The position numbers and the translations under genes were made by a program. Below the pieces are notes generated by a model. The model saw nothing but the letters and a program-made list of their open reading frames with translations. It ran no database searches and was not told the origin of the DNA. DNA of 64,000 nucleotides from Actinostola sp. cb2023 (lineage: Eukaryota > Cnidaria > Anthozoa > Actiniaria > Actinostolidae): NCBI GenBank assembly GCA_033675265.1, contig JAUJYZ010001308.1:211001-275000 (forward strand), given 5' to 3'. Position 1 is the stretch's first letter. Each line of letters opens with the position of its first letter. Below, piece after piece: positions 43,801-55,400 of this stretch.

Positions 43801-46800
43801 CTCCATGTTGGGATGAGGCAGGGGATGAGTTCTGGGTACTCCATGTGAGGCAGGGGATGAGTTCTGGGTACTCCATGTGAGGCAGGGGATGAGTTCTGGG
43901 GCAGGGGATGAGTTCTGGGTACTCCATGTGAGGCAGGGGATGAGTTCTGGGTACTCCATGTGAGGCAGGGGATGAGTTCTGGGTACTCCATGTGAGGCAG
44001 GGGATGAGTTCTGGGTACTCCATGTGAGGCAGGGGATGAGTTCTGGGTACTCCATGTGAGGCAGGGGATGAGTTCTGGGTACTCCATGTGAGGCAGGGGA
44101 TGAGTTCTGGGTACTCCATGTGAGGCAGGGGATGAGTTCTGGGTACTCCATGTGAGGCAGGGGATGAGTTCTGGGTACTCCATGTGAGGCAGGGGATGAG
44201 TTCTGGGTACTCCATGTGAGGCAGGGGATGAGTTCTGGGTACTCCATGTGAGGCAGGGGATGAGTTCTGGGTACTCCATGTGAGGCAGGGGATGAGTTCT
44301 GGGTACTCCATGTGAGGCAGGGGATGAGTTCTGGGTACTCCATGTGAGGCAGGGGATGAGTTCTGGGTACTCCATGTGAGGCAGGGGATGAGTTCTGGGT
44401 ACTCCATGTGAGGCAGGGGATGAGTTCTGGGTACTCCATGTGAGGGGCAGTTCTGGTTCTGAGGGGCAGGGGATGAGTTCTGGGTACTCCATGTGAGGCA
44501 GGGGATGAGTTCTGGGTACTCCATGTGAGGCAGGGGATGAGTTCTGGGTACTCCATGTGAGGCAGGGGATGAGTTCTGGGTACTCCATGTGAGGCAGGGG
44601 ATGAGTTCTGGGTACTCCATGTGAGGCAGGGGATGAGTTCTGGGTACTCCATGTGAGGCAGGGGATGAGTTCTGGGTACTCCATGTGAGGCAGGGGATGA
44701 GTTCTGGGTACTCCATGTGAGGCAGGGGATGAGTTCTGGGTACTCCATGTGAGGCAGGGGATGAGTTCTGGGTACTCCATGTGAGGCAGGGGATGAGTTC
44801 TGGGTACTCCATGTGAGGCAGGGGATGAGTTCTGGGTACTCCATGTGAGACAGGGGATGAGTTCTGGGTACCCCATGTGAGGCAGGGGATGAGTTCTGGG
44901 TACTCCATGTGAGACAGGGGATGAGTTCTGGGTACTCCATGTGAGGCAGGGGATGAGTTCTGGGTACTCCATGTGAGGCAGGGGATGAGTTCTGGGTACT
45001 CCATGTGAGCAGGGGATGAGTTCTGGGTACTCCATGTGAGGCAGGGGGGATGAGTTCTGGGTAGTTCTGGGGTACTCATGTGAGGCAGGGGATGAGTTCT
45101 GGGTACTCCATGTGAGGCAGGGGATGAGTTCTGGGTACTCCATGTGAGGCAGGGGATGAGTTCTGGGTACTCCATGTGAGGCAGGGGATGAGTTCTGGGT
45201 ACTCCATGTGAGGCAGGGGATGAGTTCTGGGTACTCCATGTGAGGCAGGGGATGAGTTCTGGGTACTCCATGTGAGGCAGGGGATGAGTTCTGGGTACTC
45301 CATGTGAGGCAGGGGATGAGTTCTGGGTACTCCATGTGAGGCAGGGGATGAGTTCTGGGTACTCCATGTGAGGCAGGGGATGAGTTGAGTTCTGGGTACT
45401 CCATGTGAGGCAGGGGATGAGTTCTGGGTACTCCATGTGAGGCAGGGGATGAGTTCTGGGTACTACTCCATGTGAGGCAGGGGATGAGTTCTGGGTACTC
45501 CATGTGAGGCAGGGGATGAGTTCTGGGTACTCCATGTGAGGCAGGGGATGAGTTCTGGGTACTCCATGTGAGGCAGGGGATGAGTTCTGGGTACTCCATG
45601 TGAGGCAGGGGATGAGTTCTGGGTACTCCATGTGAGGCAGGGGATGAGTTCTGGGTACTCCATGTGAGGCAGGGGATGAGTTCTGGGTACTCCATGTGAG
45701 GCAGGGGATGAGTTCTGGGTACTCCATGTGAGGCAGGGGATGAGTTCTGGGTACTCCATGTGAGGCAGGGGATGAGTTCTGGGTACTCCCATGTGAGGCA
45801 GGGGATGAGTTCTGGGTACTCCATGTGAGGCAGGGGATGAGTTCTGGGTACTCCATGTGAGGCAGGGGATGAGTTCTGGGTACTCCATGTGAGACAGGGG
45901 ATGAGTTCTGGGTACTCCATGTGAGGCAGGGATGAGTTCTGGGTACTCCATGTGAGACAGGGGATGAGTTCTGGGTACTCCATGTGAGGCAGGGGATGAG
46001 TTCTGTGTACTCCATGTGAGGCAGGGGATGAGTTCTGGGTACTCCATGTGAGGCAGGGGATGAGTTCTGGGTACCCCATGTGAGGCATCTGTAATCAAAG
46101 GCTGCTAGGCCACACATTACTGTACATGTAGTCCTTACATGGGTGGTACAAGTCCTGCTGTTGTTGGTCCTTGACATTCTTCCTTTAAAAGTTGATATGC
46201 AATTTGACTGGGGTTTCTGATCCCTATAAAAGGTAAACACATCCATATCTTATTCTACCGATGAAGTGGAATTTCAGCTCAACTCCTATGGGTCGTTCAG
46301 GTGAAGAGCGTTAAGTTGAGAGCAATGTCTTACTTCACAAGTTCTATTACAGTCATTTGCAAAAATTCTGGCCGCTACGAAATATCAATATATCAATATA
46401 TCGGGTGCATTGTGGGTAATTAAAATAATCGAAAATTCCCCTTAAACGCCAGCAAAGTTGGTAGAAATATTTAGTATCATGTTTATTTTAGTCTTACATT
46501 TGTTGTTTGTAAATTTTGCTTCATTTAATAAGTTAGGAATCTCGTGGCGGCCAGAATTTTTGCAAATGACTGTATAATGGTGTAATATACCTTTAACAGC
46601 ACCCACAGCACCAAACCCTAATGACTTGCCATCCATTAAACTAGCATCACATTCTACTTCACCATTCATATTGAGATTAGATCCAATACCAGCATTAGTA
46701 CAAGGTGCATCCTATCAAGACAAGGTATATACAAGCTTTCTACTCCATGTCTGGCTTCATTCCAGTTCAGTCTGTTTTTATTGCTACAGTAGTCTCTCCA

Positions 46801-49800
46801 AGCCCGACACCTTTAGAACCAAATCTAACTATTTATTTTAAGGAGCTGTCCACCTTGGAGAGGTGCAGCAGGAAGGGGTGTCATCTAGAGGGGTATCCAT
46901 CTATGAGGGGTGTCAATCTAGAGGGGTATCCATCTTAGAGGGGTGTCAATCTAGAGGGGTATCCATCTATGAGGGGTATCCATCTTAGAGGGGTGTCAAT
47001 CTAGAGGGGTATCCATCTATGAGGGGTGTCAATCTAGAGGGGTATCCATCTTAGAGGGGTGTCAATCTAGAGGGGTATCCATCTATGAGGGGTGTCAGTC
47101 CAGAGGGGTATCCATCTATGAGGGGTATCAATCTAGAGGGGTATCCATCTATGAGGGGTGTCAATCTAGAGGGGTATCCATCTATGAGGGGTATCCATCT
47201 ATGAGGGGTGTCAATCTAGAGGGGTATCCATCTTAGAGGGGTGTCAATCTAGAGGGGTATCCATCTATGAGGGGTGTCAATCTAGAGGGGTATCCATCTT
47301 AGAGGGGTGTCAATCTAGAGGGGTATCCATCTATGAGGGGTGTCAATCTGTAGAGGGGTATCCATCTATGAGGGGTATCAATCTAGAGGGGTATCCATCT
47401 ATGAGGGGTGTCAATCCAGAGGGGTATCCATCTATGAGGGGTGTCAATCTAGAGGGGTATCCATCTATGAGGGGTGTCAATCTAGAGGGGTATCCATCTA
47501 TGAGGGGTGTCAGTCCAGAGGGGTATCCATCTTAGAGGGGTGTCAATCTAGAGGGGTATCCATCTATGAGGGGTGTCAATCTAGAGGGGTATCCATCTTA
47601 GAGGGGTGTCAATCTAGAGGGGTATCCATCTATGAGGGGTGTCAATCTAGAGGGGTATCCATCTATGAGGGGTGTCAATCTAGAGGGGTATCCATCTTAG
47701 AGGGGTGTCAATCTAGAGGGGTATCCATCTTAGAGGGGTGTCAATCTAGAGGGGTATCCATCTATGAGGGGTGTCAATCTAGAGGGGTATCCATCTTAGA
47801 GGGGTGTCAATCTAGAGGGGTATCCATCTATGAGGGGTGTCAATCTAGAGAGAGGGGTATCCATCTTAGAGGGGTGTCAATCTAGAGGGGTATCCATCTT
47901 AGAGGGGTGTCAATCTAGAGGGGTATCCATCTTAGAGGGGTGTCAATCTAGAGGGGTATCCATCTATGAGGGGTGTCAATCTAGAGGGATATGCATCTAT
48001 GAGGGGTGTCAATCTAGAGGGGTATCCATCTATGAGGGGTGTCAATCTAGAGGGGTATCCATCTATGAGGGGTGTCAATCTAGAGGGGTATCCATCTATG
48101 AGGGGTGTCAATCTAGAGGGGTATCCATCTATGAGGGGTGTCAATCTAGAGGGGTATCCATCTTAGAGGGGTGTCAATCTAGAGGGGTATCCATCTATGA
48201 GGGGTGTCAATCTAGAGGGGTATGCATCTATGAGGGGTGTCAATCTAGAGGGGTATCCATCTATGAGGGGTGTCAATCTAGAGGGGTATCCATCTATGAG
48301 GGGTGTCAATCTAGAGGGGTATCCATCTTAGAGGGGTGTCAATCTAGAGGGGTATCCATCTATGAGGGGTGTCAATCTAGAGGGGTATCCATCTTAGAGG
48401 GGTGTCAATCTAGAGGGGTATCCATCTTAGAGGGGTGTCAATCTAGAGGGGTATCCATCTATGAGGGGTGTCAATCTAGAGGGATATGCATCTATGAGGG
48501 GTGTCAATCTAGAGGGGTATCCATCTATGAGGGGTGTCAATCTAGAGGGGTATCCATCTATGAGGGGTGTCAATCTAGAGGGGTATCCATCTTAGAGGGG
48601 TGTCAATCTAGAGGGGTATCCATCTATGAGGGGTGTCAATCTAGAGGGATATGCATCTATGAGGGGTGTCAATCTAGAGGGGTATCCATCTATGAGGGGT
48701 GTCAATCTAGAGGGGTATCCATCTTAGAGGGGTGTCAATCTAGAGGGGTATCCATCTATGAGGGGTGTCAATCTAGAGGGATATGCATCTATGAGGGGTG
48801 TCAATCTAGAGGGGTATCCATCTATGAGGGGTGTCAATCTAGAGGGGTATCCATCTATGAGGGGTGTCAATCTAGAGGGGTATCCATCTTAGAGGGGTGT
48901 CAATCTAGAGGGGTATCCATCTATGAGGGGTGTCAATCTAGAGGGGTATCCATCTTAGAGGGGTGTCAATCTAGAGGGGTATCCATCTTAGAGGGTGTCA
49001 ATCTAGAGAGGGGTATCCATCTATGAGGGGTGTCAATCTAGAGGGATATGCATCTATGAGGGGTGTCAATCTAGAGGGGTATCCATCTATGAGGGGTGTC
49101 AATCTAGAGGGGTATCCATCTATGAGGGGTGTCAATCTAGAGGGGTATCCATCTTAGAGGGGTGTCAATCTAGAGGGGTATCCATCTTAGAGGGGTGTCA
49201 ATCTAGAGGGGTATCCATCTATGAGGGGTGTCAATCTAGAGGGGTATCCATCTTAGAGGGGTGTCAATCTAGAGGGGTATCCATCTATGAGGGGTGTCAA
49301 TCTAGAGGGATATGCATCTATGAGGGGTGTCAATCTAGAGGGGTATCCATCTATGAGGGGTGTCAATCTAGAGGGGTATCCATCTTAGAGGGGTGTCAAT
49401 CTAGAGGGGTATCCATCTATGAGGGGTGTCAATCTAGAGGGATATGCATCTATGAGGGGTGTCAATCTAGAGGGGTATCCATCTATGAGGGGTGTCAATC
49501 TAGAGGGGTATCCATCTATGAGGGGTGTCAATCTAGAGGGGTATCCATCTTAGAGGGGTGTCAATCTAGAGGGGTATCCATCTATGAGGGGTGTCAATCT
49601 AGAGGGGTATCCATCTTAGAGGGGTGTCAATCTAGAGGGGTATCCATCTTAGAGGGGTGTCAATCTAGAGGGGTATCCATCTATGAGGGGTGTCAATCTA
49701 GAGGGATATGCATCTATGAGGGGTGTCAATCTAGAGGGGTATCCATCTATGAGGGGTGTCAATCTAGAGGGGTATCCATCTATGAGGGGTGTCAATCTAG

Positions 49801-52315
49801 AGGGGTATCCATCTTAGAGGGGTGTCAATCTAGAGGGGTATCCATCTTAGAGGGGTGTCAATCTAGAGGGGTATCCATCTATGAGGGGTGTCAATCTAGA
49901 GGGGTATCCATCTTAGAGGGGTGTCAATCTAGAGGGGTATCCATCTATGAGGAGTGTCAATCTAGAGGGGTATCCATCTATGAGGGGTGTCAATCTAGAG
50001 GGGTATCCATCTTAGAGGGGTGTCAATCTAGAGGGGTATCCATCTTAGAGGGGTGTCAATCTAGAGGGGTATCCATCTATGAGGGGTGTCAATCTAGAGG
50101 GGTATCCATCTTAGAGGGGTGTCAATCTAGAGGGGTATCCATCTATGAGGGGTGTCAGTCCAGAGGGGTATCCATCTATGAGGGGTGTCAATCTAGAGGG
50201 GTATCCATCTTAGAGGGGTGTCAATCTAGAGGGGTATCCATCTTAGAGGGGTGTCAATCTAGAGGGGTATCCATCTTAGAGGGGTGTCAGTACAGAGGGG
50301 TATCCATCTATGAGGGGTGTCAATCTAGAGGGATATGCATCTTAGTGGGGTGTCAGTCCAGAGGGGTATACATCTTAGAGGGGGTGTCAGTTTAAAGGGG
50401 TGTCGGTCTAGAGGGGTATCCATCTTAGAGGGGTGTCAGTCTAGAGGGATGTTGTCTAGAGGGGTGTCAGTCTAGAGGGGTGTCGTCTAGAGAGGTATTG
50501 GTCTAGAGGGGTGTCAGTCTAAAGGGATGCCATCTAGAGAGGTATCAGTCTAGAGGGGTGTCGTCAAGAGAAGTATTGGTCTAGAGGGGTGTCAGTCTAG
50601 AGGGGTGTCAGTCTAAAGGGGTGCCATCTAGAGAGGTGTCAGTCTAGAGGGGTGTCAGTCTAAAGGGATGTCGTCAAGAGAGGTATTGGTCTAGAGGGGT
50701 GTCAGTCTAAAGGGGTGCCATCTAGAGAGGTGTCAGTCTAGAGGGGTGTCAGTCTAAAGGGGTGTCCTCTTGAGAGGTATTGGTCTAGAGGGGTGTCAGT
50801 CTAAAGGGATGTCATCTAGAGAGGTATCAGTCTAGAGGGGTGTCGTCAAGAGAGGTATTGGTCTAGAGGGGTGTCAGTCTAGAGGGGTGTCAGTCTAAAG
50901 GGGTGCCAGCTAGAGAGGTGTCAGTCTAGAGGGGTGTCAGTCTAGAGGGGTGTTGTCTAGAGAGGTATTGATCTAGAGGGGTGTCAGTCTAGCCAGTCTA
51001 GAGGGGTGTCTTCAAGAGAGGTGTCAGTCTAGAGGGGTGTTGTCTAGAGGGGTGTCAGTCTAGAGGGGTGTCATCTAGAGAGGTATTCATCTAGAGGGGT
51101 GTCAGTCTAGCCAGTCTAGAGGGGTGTCGTCAAGAGAAGTATCAGTCTAGAGGGGTGTCGTCTAAAGGGGTGTCAGTCTAGAGGGGTGTCATCTAGAGAG
51201 GTTTATAACATAGCATTGATATAACGCGCGCTCTGATTGGCTAATTAGCGTACGCGAGCGTGCATTCATAACTCAATGGACGCATGCTCACGTCATCGCC
51301 ATAGCGTGCGCTCTGAAATCAATTGGAAAATGAAAATTGTATTATTTGAATTTGCAGTAACTATGTTATAAAAGGAATGGTCAACGCTTCAGCTGTGCGT
51401 CCATCGAGTTATGGATACACTTGGTCGGCTGCTAAGCACTCAAGAAGCTAGAGTCGCACTCGGCTACGCCTCGTGCGACTCTTACGCTTCTCTCGTGCTT
51501 AGCAGCCTCCCGCGTGCATCCATAACTTGATGGACGCACGCTGAGTGTTGACCATTCCTTCAATTGATCTAGAGGGGTGTCAGTCTAGCCAGTCTAAAGG
51601 GGTGTCGTCAAGAGAGGTGTCAGTCTAGAGGGGTGTCGTCAAGAGGTGTCAGCCTAGAGGGGTGTCGTCTAGAGGGGTGTCAGTCTAGAGGGGTGTCATC
51701 TAGAGAGGTATTGATCTAGAGGGGTGTCAGTCTAGAGAGGTGTCGTCTAGAGAGGTATCTAGAGAGGTGTCAGTCTAGAGGGGTGTCATCAAGAGAGGTG
51801 TCAGTCTAGAGGGCTGTCATCTAAAGGGGTGTCAGTCTAGAGGGGTGTCATCTAAAGGGGTGTCAGTCTAGAGGGAGTTCACTGTATGGTTGACATTACT
51901 ACACATTATTTTATGATATTGACACTAATGTTTCAGACATTAGTCCTTCATTGGAATACAATATTTATAAACCATCAGTGTAGCAGTCATGCACATGTTT
52001 ACCTCTAGAACTGTCAGAGCAACAGCAACTGCATCAACTGCTGGTCTGCCTTCTTTCAAAGCAACTATTGCCTGCAGGATTGTAAGTACATTGTTAATGC
52101 AAGATGATGAGGTGTAGTAATGTTTGTGTTGCATACCTTTAAACAGGCATCTTGGCATGCCATCCTGTATTCATCTTCATTTGTATATGAACCCACTCCT
52201 GGAAAGAGATCACATGTAAACATTCTCTTTGTATAATTCTCATGCTGTAATTATTGCAGCCCTTACCTACATGAACCCCTACAAAGCCATAAGAGCCTTC
52301 AGTATATGTAGCCAT
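34811..52315 (-). CDS. TASP1: Taspase 1 (threonine aspartase), 14 exons
   Basis: An Ntn-type threonine endopeptidase that self-cleaves and then cuts MLL-family, TFIIA and other nuclear proteins after Asp. Exons: 52315-52267, 52198-52137, 52071-52003, 46711-46591, 46223-46139, 37572-37493, 37283-37171, 37044-36931, 36567-36489, 36220-36157, 36066-36020, 35899-35822, 35104-35022, 34915-34811; 382 residues, human 420. Motifs: [64 protein letters not shown], basic KKRKVEDL (likely nuclear signal), then the cleavage/catalytic site CMDTVGVV with Thr200 as the nucleophile, [21 protein letters not shown] and TTGCGEYL. All exons keep phase across GT-AG introns. Exon 13 could instead read through to a stop at about 34944, but exon 14 restores a human-like C-terminus. 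Introns 3 and 5 are inflated by satellites. It is divergent with gephyrin over 131 bp. Confidence 0.95.
35310..35816. repeat. 39-bp minisatellite in TASP1 intron 12, touching the exon 12 donor
   Basis: Thirteen near-perfect units of TGTGTACCTTGTTTATACAC and CTGTGTATATTTACCCATG. On the gene strand the array starts within about 6 bp of the exon 12 donor (GAAG|GTGAGGTATACACAGG). All three plus frames and one minus frame are open over it, because 39 is divisible by 3 and no unit contains a stop there; none is a gene. Confidence 0.95.
36268..36472. mobile_element. MITE in TASP1 intron 9
   Basis: GTCATTTTTGTATGAGTGGG on the left is mirrored by CCACTCATACGAAAACGAC on the right. Inner inverted blocks share CCACGGTACGG/ACCGTACCGT. 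No coding sequence. Confidence 0.7.
36596..36837. mobile_element. MITE in TASP1 intron 8
   Basis: AATTCAATAAACGTCCTAGG and TTTTGTTGCATA at the left are mirrored at 36805-36837. The inner part CATTGTGGGTGTGTGTTTTC has a partial inverse at about 36780. About 240 bp. Confidence 0.7.
37705..46086. repeat. 8.4-kb satellite of a 32-bp unit in TASP1 intron 5
   Basis: About 260 units of GGGGATGAGTTCTGGGTACT followed by CCATGTGAGGCA. Variants are few: GAGACA for GAGGCA, CCCCAT for CTCCAT, and scattered indels. The unit has no stop on the minus strand in any frame, and 32 is not divisible by 3. The whole array therefore stays open in all three minus frames, giving reading frames of up to 2,827 codons built from [12 protein letters not shown] / [11 protein letters not shown] / VPRTHPLPH. 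These lie in the intron between exons 5 and 6 and are not separate genes. The array ends about 53 bp from the exon 5 donor. Confidence 0.97.
46350..46572. mobile_element. TA-flanked MITE in TASP1 intron 4
   Basis: CAGTCATTTGCAAAAATTCT at the left and the exact inverse at the right, with TA on both sides (46348-46349, 46573-46574). This is the form of a Tc1/mariner-type MITE. It ends about 17 bp from the exon 4 donor. Confidence 0.85.
46855..50400. repeat. 33-bp satellite in TASP1 intron 3
   Basis: About 107 units alternating GAGGGGTATCCATCTATGA or ATCTTAGA with GGGGTGTCAATCTA. The CTATGA and CTTAGA variants, and a minor GGGATATGCATC variant, recur in ordered blocks, so a higher-order period is likely. 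Plus-strand frames ([11 protein letters not shown]) stay open because the unit is 11 codons; they run antisense to TASP1 and are artefacts. Confidence 0.95.
50400..51880. repeat. Diverged GAGGGGTGTC satellite in TASP1 intron 3
   Basis: Older-looking relative of the adjacent 33-bp array, with units such as GAGGGGTGTCAGTCTA, GTGTCGTCTAGAGAGGTATT and GTCTAAAGGGGTGCCATCTA. It is interrupted at about 51200-51570 by a palindromic element. It ends about 120 bp from the exon 3 donor. Confidence 0.9.
51200..51570. mobile_element. Palindromic element inside the TASP1 intron 3 satellite
   Basis: GGAATGGTCAACGCTTCAGC, then TGTGCGTCCATCGAGTTATGG (51376-51413), is mirrored at about 51512-51560 (CATAACTTGATGGACGCACG). 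The interior has a second palindrome around GCTGCTAAGCACTCAAGAAG. GC-rich compared with its surroundings. No target duplication could be fixed. Confidence 0.65.
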
Positions 52316-52446
52316 GGCTACAGGTAGCTTACCACCCTATTAGCCATTAATATAGAAAATAATACACATATTTAACCCATGAGCCTGAGTTAGTCAGGTC
52401 AGCGGAATGTTGTAGTTCCCAGTCCACCTCAATCATCCAATCCAAG
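52316..52446. promoter_or_regulatory. Compact divergent TASP1 / GPHN promoter region
   Basis: Only 131 bp lie between the two start codons. The gephyrin start is embedded in CCAAGATGGCGGAC (52443-52456), which matches the YY1 consensus AAGATGGCGG often found at starts of short-5'UTR genes. CCAAT is at 52436-52440. No TATA box is clear. Confidence 0.65.
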
Positions 52447-55400
52447 ATGGCGGACGAAGGGATCAGTGTAGGAATATTGACAGGTATTATTGTTTATCGT
52501 AGTATGCGCACTTATTGCGAATGTTAATGATGATTTTCTCTTTGTTTAGTGAGTGATAGATGCTTCAAAGGAAAGGCAGAAGATAGAAGTGGGCCGAATC
52601 TGACCAAATTAGTGCTTGAAAATGCAAGGTACATGACGTGTAATTACAATTTACATGCACTATTCCCGGGACTATTGCTTTTAATTATGTACGTATAATG
52701 ACTAATGTAGATGAAGATATAAAATGTAATGTAGATGTAGATAAACATTTTTATAAAACTTGTATTTCATAGTTTGAAAATCAAGAATGTTGAACATGAC
52801 TGCGTTCCAGACGTTATCAAAGAGATCAAGGTAAATAAGTTATGTAATCGTGTTGTGTGATGTTATAAGTGTGACCTCACTTATTAGAATAATGTTGTTT
52901 TGCAGAGTGTTTTATGCAAATGGAGTGACATTGATCAACTGCATCTTGTACTCACTACTGGCGGCACTGGATTTTCACCTCGTGATATTACGCCAGAGGT
53001 TTGTAACTTAACCATCTACATGTATATATAGAACAGTGATTCCAGGGGTGGTAGGGTACATGAAAGCTTGTTGTGTGTTTGGATGCAATATAATGTGGAC
53101 TTATGTTGTTTGTTGCTAGGCAACACGTCAAGTACTTGACAGGGTCGCACCAGGTTTATCACAGCATATGATATCAGAGTCACTTAAAGTTACTCCACTA
53201 GCAATTTTATCAAGGTTTGTTGCATCCTTCAGTCACTAATAATGGCTTGTTGGGATACCTGTGGTGAAACACAGGTATCCCACAAATACTATAATTATTT
53301 ATATACCGTAAAGTTCCGACAGTAGCGAGGTCGTTACTTTCGGATTTAGCAACCTTAGTCAACTGTTACTTTCGGGGGGGGGGTCACTATTTTCGGGTGG
53401 TCGCTACTTTCGGGGTGCTAAAATCGTTAACTTTTAGGAGGAATACCGTGTACCTTAAACGACATCGTGTACGGTATTTTAACAAATAAAAATTATTCAC
53501 AGGCCGATCTAGAATGTATTTTATTATGACTATTGCTTTTGTTACATTTGTATATGTAGCAGGTAAATGTTCTGGCTCTTTACATGCCGTTTGCTAGTGC
53601 TGTTCGTCATCTAATCTAACTGATTGCTCTAGAGGGGGGGTCGCTACTTTCGGAGGGATCGCTATTTTCGGTACACTAAAACATGACATGACATGAGTTG
53701 TCGGCATGTACATATAATGGAACTTTGAATTGTTAGTGTGTAAATTGTGTGCCAATCTGATTTGGTTGGGATACCTGTGGCAAAAGCACAGGTAACCCAC
53801 ACAAGTAATACGAAATGGCAGAACAAATGACACTTCCAATTCTTTGTTGTATGATTATTTTTGAAGGCCTGTTTGTGGAATGAGGAATAAAACCCTAATA
53901 ATCAACCTACCAGGGAGTGTCAAAGGCTCACAGGTAAGTGTATGATGTCATTAAAATGTGAAACAGCTACGTGTGATGATCAACTGTGCCATTGATGTTT
54001 TGTTTATATTTTTAAACTCATGACAAAAACAGCTGATCTGGAAAGCAGTTGTCACTCTTTGATTTAGTTTGATTTAAAAAGTATTTCTCTTTTTTCATTC
54101 ATTTCTATTTTGTTTCATTAGGAATGTTTTCAATTCATTCTTCCAGTACTTCCTCATGCTCTTGGTGAGTCAAACATTAGCATAACAACGCAAGGTTGTT
54201 GAACTTAAATACGATACTGTATATTATGTATTTATTTGAACAGATATTCTGAATGACTCCCCTAAAGCAAGTATAACACACCAGTCCATGGCTCAGCCCA
54301 TTGTAAAGGTATTCAACATCATACTAACAAACATTTGAAGGGGTGCCCATGAAAACTGCGTATGTGACTATTTTGATGATTTTCAAAATGTTATGCAATT
54401 GCTTCAAAAATACACCTACTGGCTTCTAAATACCTATATAAACATGATTTGGTGTTTTTAGATCGATTACACTCGAATTTTGGGCACTACAGTATATTTA
54501 ATTTCTACTTTAATTCATCAGGATAGTTTGTGAAAATATGCAAATTAGGAAACTTTTACGCATCAGTGATCTGTACGTGTTGTTCACCAATAACAAACCT
54601 TCAGATGTGAATGATTTCAACCTTTCACTTCCAGAGATTTTAGAAGTTTTTAGCGAATTTTGTTGCCATGGAAATCTTGACAGCTCGCGGGCTCAAACTA
54701 TCACACGGTTAAGTTGTCTCGTGCCATGTTTTCACCACAGAAGCCCCCAGAACAGCATCATTAAGCTTGACTGTGGTGGTAGAGGCCATTCTCCTGGAAG
54801 AAATCAGGGGTGAGGTGCAATTTCACGATGAAACTGAATCTGCAAACACGGCGTCAGATTTGCAAAATGGCGGATTCAGCTGAGTGAGAGTTGTTGTTCT
54901 GGTCATTCTGTGGTGGATTCGAGGACCTACTAAGGCAGTTTTGGCGACTTTCGACTTGTAAAGAATACAACCAGGCTCGGGTGATAAAAGACTTCATAAA
55001 ATATCTCTATAGCATGGAGGTACGGAATGTCGCTGACAAAAAGTTTCATGATATCCCAGAATGCAGTTCGGTCGTGCATTCGAAAACAACAGGGATCCTG
55101 AAATAGTCGAATTGAAATGAAGAGACAGGGAAAAATCCCCGAATATATCAAGAAGAGAGATGGAAGTTTGCTGAGCAAGTGGCGTTTTGTTTCACAATGA
55201 TGTATTTTGGAAGAAAATCAAAGTCAAATGTCGCACATTGTCATGACGTCAAAAACGCGCATTTTTGATTTCTATGAAAAACAAACTGCAAAACAAGCTC
55301 TTTTTCTAGTGTAATCGATCTAAAAATGACCAAATCATGTTTATATAGGTATCAATAAGCCAGTAGGTGTATTTTTGAAGCAATTGCATAACATTTTGAA

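Noticed and set aside
37605..46246. Minus-strand open frames of up to 2,827 codons (proline/serine-rich repeat protein)
   Set aside because: They are pure translation of the 32-bp satellite in the TASP1 intron; all three frames are open for arithmetic reasons and carry no start context or domain.
47340..49026. Plus-strand open frames of 181 and 398 codons ([11 protein letters not shown] repeats)
   Set aside because: Translation of a 33-bp satellite, antisense to TASP1 and within its intron.
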